Of a stretch of DNA of 64,000 nt, positions 56,647 to 64,000 are shown piece after piece. The stretch comes from Lumbricus rubellus. Lineage: Eukaryota > Annelida > Clitellata > Crassiclitellata > Lumbricidae. A program made the translations under genes and the position numbers. The number at the start of each line of letters is the position of its first letter. Positions within the stretch are counted from its first letter, which is position 1. The DNA lies in assembly GCA_945859605.1 (NCBI GenBank), contig OX243820.1, forward strand, positions 35,716,561 through 35,780,560. The letters run 5' to 3'. A model generated the notes under the pieces. The model was not told the origin of the DNA. It did not search any database and saw only the letters and a program-made list of their open reading frames with translations.

Positions 56647-57450
56647 CCGACATGCAGCAAGTAAACACTATGGCTGTCACATTTCGGAGCAGAATAGAGC
56701 GCTCCGACATACTACGATCGATAGCGCAATGTTTACGCAAAAGAAAGTGATCAAAAGACCATGAAAACGTTTATTTTCTTAAATATTAATAAACTTAAAT
56801 TTAAGCTAAAGAACACAACTAAATTGATTGATCTTAAACACCAACCCTCTGTTTACCAATTCAATCACACATGTTTCAGCAAGGAACAGAGAACTTAGGA
56901 GCAATCAGGCTTACCTGTAAGTAAAATCAAGACACATGCTGGTTTGGCTCTACCTACAACCAAAATGGCCTATAATGGTAGGTTATTATGTTTAAATGGT
57001 AGAAAAAGTCGTAGAACTCTGAGTCAGTTAAAGTAACTACTAAGAAATATCCTGTTGCTGGTAGGCGAAATAATATTACAAAATGTTTATTCGCTATTTT
57101 TAGTCCTGCCCATCGCTATACTCAGATAATATATATATATATTTCATGATAAACTATAGGTCCTAATTGTCGGACGACTAGAAGCTGTAGGTAGCTACTC
57201 TAAATTTACTTATTTACTTTACACGACAGCTTATTTTAGATATTTACCAAGTGTAATCGGACACTTTTATTGTGTTCTTTAGCTTATATTTAAACTTAAT
57301 AATATTTCAGAAATATACGTTTTCATACTCTTCTGATCAATGACTGACTTACCTACTTACTTTAGCGGAAACATTGGGCTATCGATCGTCGTAGGTCAGA
57401 GCACTCTATTCTGCCCCGATCTGTGACGACCATAGTTTTTACTTGCTGCA
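56647..57450. repeat. Inverted repeat with arms of about 175 bp
   Basis: The left arm (about 56647-56820) carries CAGCAAGTAAACACTATGG, GCAGAATAGAGCGCTC, CGATCGATAGC, CAATGTTTACGC and GCTAAAGAACAC. The right arm (about 57255-57450) has the reverse complement of each in mirrored order. The loop of about 430 bp holds the end of duplication unit 2 and a short (AT)n at 57129-57142. Confidence 0.8.
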
Positions 57451-57456
57451 TTTCGG
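57446..57456. other. Target duplication of the large foldback, left
   Basis: CTGCATTTCGG, identical to 60216-60226. It lies in the right arm of the previous inverted repeat. Confidence 0.75.
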
Positions 57457-57961
57457 TTCCACGACAAATGGTTCACAGACAACTGGTTCAACGACAACTG
57501 GTTCACGACAATTGGTTCAACAACAGCTGGTTCCCCGGCAACTGGTTCACGACCAAATGATCACTGCAAATTTTGTTTAGTCCCTGGTTATTGCCGCTAA
57601 AAGAGAAGTTGGATTGATGAAAATAACCCATAATAAATCAAACACAGACTGTTGATAGCCTCGCTGCAAAAGAGACCGAGGAAAAGAACGTTTCCTGAAT
57701 GAAGTTGCATTGATGAAAATAATGCTTGTAAAAATTGAAGCCGGATACACGAAACAATCGCGTTGCTAACTAGAAGTTGGATTGATGAAAATACTTCAAT
57801 TTTAAATAGAAGTCGGACTTAGACTGACCAAAATCGTCTTATTAAAATTGGAGCGATTGGACTAAAGGAAACCGTATTAAGTATTTTCCTACCTAAAATA
57901 GAAGCTGGATCGATTCAGATCTTTTTAAAAATTAAATTGGAGCTGGATGGATGAGAATTTT

Positions 57962-58360
57962 CGGTAACGGCCCGCTATTCCGAAGGTCCACTATTCCGAA
58001 GGTCCACTATTCCGAATATCCGCTATATTTTGTTCATTAGCATTGGTGGTTAGGGTTAGGGTGGGTTAGAATTACGGTTGGGGTTAGGGTGGGTTAGAGT
58101 TAAGGATGGGGTTATGGTGGGTTAGGGTGAGTTAGGGTTTGGATTTAATCTTAGGGTTAGGGCTAGGGTGGGTTATAGAGCTGGGGTTAGGGTTGACTGG
58201 GTTGTGGTGGGTTAGGTTTAGGATTAAGTTTAGGGTTAGGTTTATGGTTAGGTTTGGGGTTAGGGTGGTATAGGGTTAGGTTTAGGGTTAGACTTAGGTG
58301 TAGGGTTCGGAATAGTGGACCTTCGGAATAGTGTACCCTCGGAATAGTGGACCCAAACCG
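57962..58360. mobile_element. Nested foldback (CTATTCCGAAGGTCCA arms, TTAGGG-like core)
   Basis: The left arm CGGTAACGGCCCGCTATTCC continues with two further CGAAGGTCCACTATTC units; the right arm holds three GGAATAGTG(G)A(C)CC units and ends ACCCAAACCG. The core, about 58047-58312, is a degenerate GGGTTAGGGTGGGTTAGAGT array. The element splits the GATGAAAATCTTCTTGC tandem array of the host foldback, with TTTT/TATTT at the junctions. Confidence 0.8.
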
Positions 58361-59060
58361 TATTTTCTTGCTTAACTGGAAGCTGGATGGATGAAACTGT
58401 TCTTGCTTAATTGGGAGCGGTATGGATGAAAATCTTCTTGCTTAAATTGGAGCTGGATGGATCAAAATGTTCTTGCTTAACTGGGATCTGGATGGATGAA
58501 AATCTTCTTGCTTAATTTGGAGCTGGAAATCCTCTTGCTTAACTGGGAGCTGGATTGATAAAAATGTTCTTCCTTAACTGGGAGCTGGATGGATGAAAAT
58601 GTTCTTGATTAAATTGGAAATGGATGGATGAGAATGCTCTTGCTTAAATTGGAGCTGGATGGATGAAAATGTTCTTGCTTAACTGGGAGCTGGATGGATG
58701 AAAATCTTCTTGCTTAATTTGGAGCTGGAAATCCTCTTGCTTAACTGGGAGCTGAATTGATAAAAATGTTCTTCCTTAACTGGGAGCTGGATGGATGAAA
58801 ATGTTCTTGATTAAATTGGAACTGGATGGATGAGAATGCTCTTGCTTAAATTGGAGCTGGATGGATGAAAATGTTCTTGCTTAACTGGGAGCTGAATGGA
58901 TGAAAATCTTGCTTAAATTGGAGCTGCATGTATGAAAAAGTTCTTCCTTGACAGGGAGCTTGATTGATGAAAATGTTCTTGATTAAATTGGAGCTGGATG
59001 GATGAGAATCTTCTTGCTTAACTGGGAGTTCGATGAACGAAAATGTGCTTGCTTAGATTG
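58361..59060. repeat. 36-38-bp tandem array with 202-bp higher-order period
   Basis: Units AACTGGGAGCTGGATGGATG plus AAAATGTTCTTGCTT vary at a few positions (TTGG/TGGG, GAAAATC/GAGAATG, CTTG/CTTC). The block with GGAGCTGGAAATCCTC occurs at about 58520 and 58722. Sequence from 58501 is repeated from 58703, so five to six units form a 202-bp higher-order repeat. Confidence 0.85.
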
Positions 59061-60394
59061 CAGCTGCATGGTCCTAAAAGGTGAAATAGAAGCTGGATTG
59101 ACAAAAATAACGCTTGAGAAATGGAAGCCCGATTCATGATAATACACTTGAGAAATGGAAGCTGGATGAAGGTATTTTTATATCTGAAGTGGAGGCTGGA
59201 TTAAGGCAGTTAATATATGAAATGGAAGCTGGATGAAGGTATTTTATGGCAAAAACAGAAGCTAAATTGACGAAATTAAGGCCTGATTAATGGAAGCTGG
59301 ATGAAGGTTTCGAAAAGGCGAAATATAAGCTGGATTGACGAAAATAACGCTTTCTCGTCCAGCTTCCATTTAAGATAAAGAAATACCTTAATCCAGCTTC
59401 TATTTAAGATATAAAAATACCTTAATCCAGCTTCCATTACAATTATATAAAAAAATAACTTGATCCAGCTTCCATTTCAGATATAAAACTACCCTAATCC
59501 AGCTTCCATTACTCAAGCGTCTTATCAGTAATACAGCTACATCTTAATCCAGCTTCTATTTAAGATATAAAAATACCATAACCCTGCTTTCATTTCTCAA
59601 GCGTTAATTTCGTCAATCCAGCTTCTATTTCAGCCATAAAATACCTTCATCCAGCTTCCATTTCTCAAGCGTTAATTTCGTCAATCCAGCTTCAATTTAA
59701 GACACAAAAATACCTTCATCCAGCTTCCATTTCTGAAGCGCTAATTTCGTCAATCCAGCTTTTATTTACGACAAAAAAATACTTTCATCAATCCAGCTCC
59801 AATTTAATGCAGCACATTTTCATCACTCCAGCTTCTATTTCAGGTCTAAAAAACTAATTCCGGTTTTCGTTACTCCAACGTTATTTACAGTGATCCAGCT
59901 CCAATTTTAACAAGAAGATTTTTATCAATCCAGCTTCAAGTTAAGCAAGAACATTTTCATTCGTCCATTCATTTTCATTCGTTCTTCATTTGGGCGTGTA
60001 CCAGTTGTCGGTGAACCAGTTGTCGTGAACCAGTTGTCCGTGAACCAGTTGTCGTGACACCGATGAAACTGTTGATCTGTTGATCTTTTTCATTAAATTG
60101 GAGCTGGATGGATTTGGTCGTGAACCAGTTGTCCGTGTACCAGTTGTCACTGAACCATTTGTCAGGACCCAGTTGTGCGTGAACCAGTTGTCTGTTAACC
60201 AGTTGTCCTGACACCCTGCATTTCGGCTATCAATTACACGCATTTACAATGAAATTAGTTTAAGATTATTTTTAGATTATTTATGTCAATAATTGTTGCT
60301 TTATGATTGTCTTGTGAGAACATTATAAACAGAAGTGCATCTTTGGGGGATCAACCAGAATTCCCCGAAACCCGAAAACACTGAACATACACAA

Positions 60395-61005
60395 AAGTCA
60401 GATTCCCCTTAGGTAATCTGTCGTTTTAGCGTAGGAAATTATTCGCTTGTTGCACGATTATTATTTTTAATCAGTTAAATTTCTAGTGTAACCAGAATCA
60501 TATTAATTAATCCAGCTTCTCTTTAGGCAAGAATTCATTTAATCGGTAAAATCCCAGACTGGCTGCCCGTACTCCAAACAATATGGCTGCCAACGAATGC
60601 AATAAAATTAGAGCACGACCATCGACGACATTGTTCATCAATTCAGCTTCAATTTCAGCAGAATGACTGCACTAACCCTAAAACTAAACCTAACCCACCC
60701 TCACGACGCCTAACCTGAGCCCTAACCGACCCTCACGTTGCGATGTCGTCTATAGATCGCGCTCTAATTTTATTGCATTCGTTATCGGCCATATTGTTTG
60801 TAGTACGGGCAGCCAGTCTGCACGTTTACCATTATTTCCGTAAATCCCACTTCTATTTATATAAAAATTATTTTCATCAATCCGACTTCTATTTAGCAAT
60901 AATTATTTTCGTCAACCGACTTGTGTTCGGCCAACGCTGAAACCCATGCAATGGCGAATAATTTCAGACGCTAAAACGATAGATTACCTCCCCTTAAACA
61001 GTTTT
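60395..61005. repeat. Outer inverted repeat around the next foldback
   Basis: The left arm (about 60400-60456) TTAGGTAATCTGTCGTTTTA, GCG and GAAATTATTCGC is mirrored at about 60946-61002 (GCGAATAATTTC, GACGCTAAAACGATAGATTA, CCT). A third, diverged right-type arm lies at 61203-61300 (CGACTTGTATTCGACCAACG). The flanks contain more AATCC(A/G)(G/A)CTTCTATTT units. Confidence 0.7.
60545..60830. mobile_element. Foldback with 90-bp arms and CCTAAC-rich core
   Basis: The left arm from GGTAAAATCCCAGACTGGCT through AATATGGCTGCCAACGAATG to AATAAAATTAGAGC (60545-60634) is mirrored at 60741-60830. The arms are long and mostly matched, so the strand can form a 90-bp hairpin. The core holds AACCCTAAAACTAAACCTAA and GCCCTAACCGACCC, the complement of the TTAGGG-like core at 58047-58312. 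Confidence 0.85.
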
Positions 61006-61545
61006 ATAATAGAAAGCGGCTGAATCCCCGAAAATTATTCAGAGTTAAATTGAAGACATGGCATAATGGACCAATTAAGTATTTACTGACAACACAGTCA
61101 TAGTGTCTATAAATTACTAGCTTCTATGAATATTGATTCGGGAATCCGGCCAAATTCGAATCGGGTCACGGGAATTTTGGTCGTAACCAACTTCTATTTA
61201 GCAATGTTAAAGCTTTTCATCAATGCGACTTGTATTCGACCAACGCTAAAACCGCTGCAATGACGAGTGATTTACGACGCTTAAACAATACGTGGATGGT
61301 TTTTATTTCAACGCACTGTTTTAAAAGTAATCTGATACGTGGGTCTAAAATATTAAACAGACCTTATCCGTTTTTAGTGAGACCGCAAAGCTAACAAGTT
61401 TGAAGAAAGTTAATGTAAAATACTTACAAAATGCGTTGATTGTAGACAGACGTCTGATATGGCACTAAATATATAAAAGCCTATGAACAGTACTTCCAGT
61501 ATGACCATATTTGTCATTTAATGTTACTATTATTTTAAGTAAGGC
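61005..61545. other. No gene; one foldback arm copy
   Basis: Apart from the arm copy at 61203-61300 nothing was recognised. A GATTC pentamer run (GATTCGATTCGATTCGATTC) follows at 61551-61575. Confidence 0.45.
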
Positions 61546-61852
61546 GAACTCGATTCGATTCGATTCGATTCGAATCGAACACAGAACATTAATCAGTAAT
61601 CGAAAAACGGAAGTGTCACTGCTCAAAGCACGTCATCTCATTTGCATAATTTTGTTAGAGAGAGAAGTCGAACCTACCGCCGATTCTGGCGACCCTGGCG
61701 AGAATCGCCAGAGTCAGAGGCTGGATCGAAGGACAGCTTATACCTCCGTGGATACTTCGACGTCCTAGGTGGACAATACGAAAAATAAACGATCCTCCCT
61801 CCGTAGATAAAATGTGGTTCCATGCATTTCGGCGGGAAATACGACCCACTCT

Positions 61853-61934
<82 letters not shown>
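61853..61934. repeat. (CT)n microsatellite
   Basis: Perfect CT run followed by a (TA)-rich tract to about 61997. Confidence 0.95.
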
Positions 61935-61939
<5 letters not shown>

Positions 61940-61999
61940 CATATATATATATAGATTTATATATATATACAGTATACTATATATACTATATATTATATG

Positions 62000-62620
62000 C
62001 ATGTCTCTAAATGTCAATGACCTGTCATTATGTTCCGATAATTGCCTCCACATGTTGGCCTATATACATGTATATCTGTAAACGTCAATGATCTCTCTCT
62101 TTCTGTCTCGACGTGTTTCTGTATACTATGCATCAATATGTTTATGTTTATTATATCTCTCTTCTCCATAAAGTCTCTCTCTTTATAAATATGTCTCTGT
62201 AATATATGTCTATAATCTCCTTATAATGTCTATAATATCTCCCTATATATCTATTATGCCTAAAATCTCCCAATATACAAGTATCCAATCTGTGTACATG
62301 CTGTTGGTAACGGAAGGTCCTTCGTTGTTTCCATGTCGAGCTATTATACTCGCTCAGCTCTGGCATCGACATCGAGTGTTTTGTTTTGTCGTCCAAGACA
62401 ATGCTTCTCGGCCATTGTTATGCCGTTCGCTCTGCGACACGATGCCATCGTAAGTGTCCCATGCGGCTGCACCTGCCTTTCATGCGAAACGTTCTCTGAT
62501 TTCTCTTTTTCGTTCTAAACGAACAATAGAACAAATCATACAGGTCTGCGCAAAAGCGCGTGAAAGAGTATACGGTATCTCGCGTGGACTCTTCCATGCA
62601 GCCATTTACCATCATCATCA
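62000..62620. other. No gene recognised
   Basis: TCTCTCT and TCTATAATCTCC words recur at 62090-62280. The frames here lack domains and run into the ATC array. Confidence 0.4.
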
Positions 62621-62635
62621 ACATCGTTGTCGTCG

Positions 62636-62721
<86 letters not shown>

Positions 62722-62728
62722 GTTGTCG

Positions 62729-62802
<74 letters not shown>

Positions 62803-62809
62803 GTTGTCG

Positions 62810-62870
<61 letters not shown>

Positions 62871-62930
62871 TATCATCATCGTCGTCGTCGTCGTCGTCGT
62901 CGTCATCATCATCATCATCATCATCATCCG
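62610..62930. repeat. (ATC)n array with repeated CGTTGTCGTC breaks
   Basis: A long CAT/ATC array broken by CGTTGTCGTC at about 62622, 62721 and 62802, and ending in a CGT run at 62880-62902. The recurrence of the same break points to amplification of blocks of about 80-100 bp. Poly-His, Ile, Ser, Asp and Met frames are artefacts. Confidence 0.95.
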
Positions 62931-62934
62931 TTCC

Positions 62935-63345
62935 TGATGCCATGGTCTCCAACCCTCCATTGTCTTCGATCAGTTGTCAAGACCATTGTCTCAGTCCAAA
63001 GGATCCTCCAGAATATACAATGTACAATGTATACACATAAGCGTCAGTTCTATTGTTTATTCGGCCATTAAAAGGTTTCACGCTGATGAGCACAGTATCC
63101 AGTTTTCTCGCAGAAACATTATCTTTCCGTCTGATTAATTCGCTCTTTTCCAGGTATAGGCTACAGTTTGTTTTATCGGCTGAATGTTTCGTGGTTGATG
63201 GAAAGGATCCATCCAGTGGAAGACTCGAAGGCTGGAAGTGTGGAAACGAGTCTGTACACGTGTACAACGTGTATACACAATGTATGCATGCATTTTTGTG
63301 ATTGTAATTTATTGCATGTGCTTATTTTTTGTCGCCATTATTATT
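62935..63345. other. No supported gene
   Basis: Frames on both strands (62977-63267, 63053-63301) overlap and show no domain. Confidence 0.35.
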
Positions 63346-63359
63346 ATTAATATTGACTT

Positions 63360-63425
63360 TTTATATAGTGCGCCTTCCAGGTAAGCTACTCTGAAGTGCT
63401 CCCAGTTCAACATTGACGCCCTGTC
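63360..63425 (-). repeat. LINE 3' tail fragment
   Basis: The minus strand reads GGGAGCACTTCAGAGTAGCT then GAAGGCGCACTATATAAAAA, a diverged copy of the GCGCCTCTGAGTAG..GGCGCTATATAAA tail. Confidence 0.6.
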
Positions 63426-63591
63426 ATATAATTATAGTTTCCGAACAGCCTTGATTCTTTTATTAATTTCGGGGATTTACAAATCAGTCACAATAATGAT
63501 TACGGTAACTAAAAAGTGTATGATTTCCAAGCAGTATTCCACTGCTCTATATTTGTTTATACAATTGCAAGATGCTAACTGGTGTATCAGT

Positions 63592-63797
63592 CAAGGCCAT
63601 AGCCAGGATTTGATTTCGGGTTTTTTTCCTTGAGCGAAGCATTTCTGACGGCCTTTTTTTCATTTTGGGGGGTGTTTTCATGGGTTTATTTCATGGTTTG
63701 TGCATCATGTGCTAGTAAATGCATTATATTATTTTTCCATTTTCCATTTCGGGGGTGTTAAAACACCCCAAACACCCCCCCCCTAGCTACGGCCTTG
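63592..63797. mobile_element. hAT-type MITE, copy B
   Basis: Ends CAAGGCCATAGCCAG and CTAGCTACGGCCTTG. The flanks GTATCAGT (63584-63591 and 63798-63805) are a perfect 8-bp duplication. It is 206 bp and shares ATTTCTGACG, TTTATTTCATGGTTT and CATGTGCTAGTAAATGCATT with copy A at 2872-3278, but has no GGT expansion. Confidence 0.93.
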
Positions 63798-63805
63798 GTA
63801 TCAGT

Positions 63806-64000
63806 TGTCACCGGACCCTCTACCCATGCTAGTAGGGGATCGCAGATCACAAGTACAGTTTATTGTAACCCGCAGAGTCGAACGACGTAGTTCTTACAAA
63901 ATAGGCTATAATACAGGAGCAGCATAATTATGTTTCAAACATCGCCACATCAAAGCACAAGACCACATTATAATTATTGATCTGAACTGAAAGGTCTTCA
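63806..64000. other. No gene recognised up to the window end
   Basis: Short unique-looking stretch. Confidence 0.4.

Larger units (their letters stand above)
53937..57005. repeat. Tandem segmental duplication, unit 2, expanded by insertions
   Basis: The same sequence as unit 1 but about 3.07 kb, enlarged by the Tc1 relic (54192-54785), an insert at about 55395-56434 holding a LINE tail and a SINE, and extra sequence at about 56575-56780. It ends at ATGTTTAAATGGTA like unit 1. Confidence 0.85.
57457..60215. mobile_element. Large foldback element with tandem-subrepeat arms
   Basis: It is 2.76 kb flanked by CTGCATTTCGG on both sides. The outer arms are tandem ACAACTGGTTCACGG-like units: left 57457-57560, right 59998-60215 in reverse complement (GTGAACCAGTTGTC). 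The inner arms are arrays of GAAGCTGGATTGATGAAAAT on the left (57600-59345) and ATCAATCCAGCTTCTATTT on the right (59350-59960). Orientation flips at about 59347. A second foldback is inserted at 57962-58360. No frame codes for a known protein. The architecture resembles Drosophila Foldback/Galileo elements by plan only; no sequence relation is claimed. Confidence 0.8.

Noticed and set aside
58047..58312. True interstitial telomere from a chromosome fusion
   Set aside because: The repeat is degenerate, short, and neatly enclosed by foldback arms, which fits an element core better than a fusion scar.
57457..60215. CRISPR-like array of spaced short repeats
   Set aside because: Units vary in length and sequence, there are no constant spacers or cas genes, the array reverses orientation, and the setting is an animal genome.
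62418..63071. Poly-Asp, His, Ile, Ser and Met open frames up to 205 codons
   Set aside because: All six frames are open because of the ATC repeat, so openness carries no coding evidence.

Overview
The window is metazoan nuclear DNA that is almost free of host genes. It is AT-rich and packed with microsatellites, minisatellites and transposable elements of every major class. The mix (animal copia element, DD37D mariner, Helitron, CR1/L2-like LINEs, tRNA-derived SINEs, hAT MITEs, very frequent AGGCCTA words) suggests a marine invertebrate or basal deuterostome. The phylum cannot be fixed from sequence alone. No operons, ribosome binding sites or bacterial features are expected or seen, and I found no convincing host protein exon.

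Layout. 1-7350: simple repeats (TCTG, CATA, GGT), LINE tails, fragments of a mariner-like repeat and two hAT-type MITEs with perfect 8-bp target duplications. 7351-11816: a near-complete copia LTR retrotransposon on the minus strand, with 138-bp LTRs, a 5-bp target duplication, a half-tRNA-iMet type primer site and purine tract; its polyprotein is broken by two frameshifts. 11816-15320: a split tRNA-like repeat, two hAT MITEs and a long AATAGCAG minisatellite. 15560-19440: SINEs and LINE 3' ends that share one tail. 19440-25800: simple repeats, a hAT MITE in an ACTAATACC array, and a LINE reverse transcriptase relic with YADD. 25900-30230: a LINE end, a 26/23-bp minisatellite and ATC, CAC and GGA arrays. 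30800-35254: a LINE relic, a TIR-bounded DD37D mariner relic and a non-autonomous Helitron.

35800-47808: LINE relics on both strands, nested foldback repeats, a SINE and a long-TIR mariner-type MITE. 48870-50155: remains of an uncharacterised repeat-borne protein next to a hAT end. 52586-57005: a tandem segmental duplication whose second copy was opened up by a truncated Tc1, a LINE tail, a SINE and an inverted repeat. 56647-61300: the most unusual part, a nest of foldback elements. The largest (57457-60215) has an 11-bp target duplication, arms of short tandem subrepeats in opposite orientation, and a second foldback with a TTAGGG-like core inserted in one arm. 61500-64000: ATC and CT arrays, a LINE tail and a second copy of the first hAT MITE family.

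How it fits together: the elements form a layered record. Autonomous elements (copia, LINEs, mariner, Tc1) are all damaged. Non-autonomous passengers (SINEs with LINE tails, MITEs, Helitron, foldbacks) carry clean termini and target duplications. Insertions within insertions give a relative order for many of the events.
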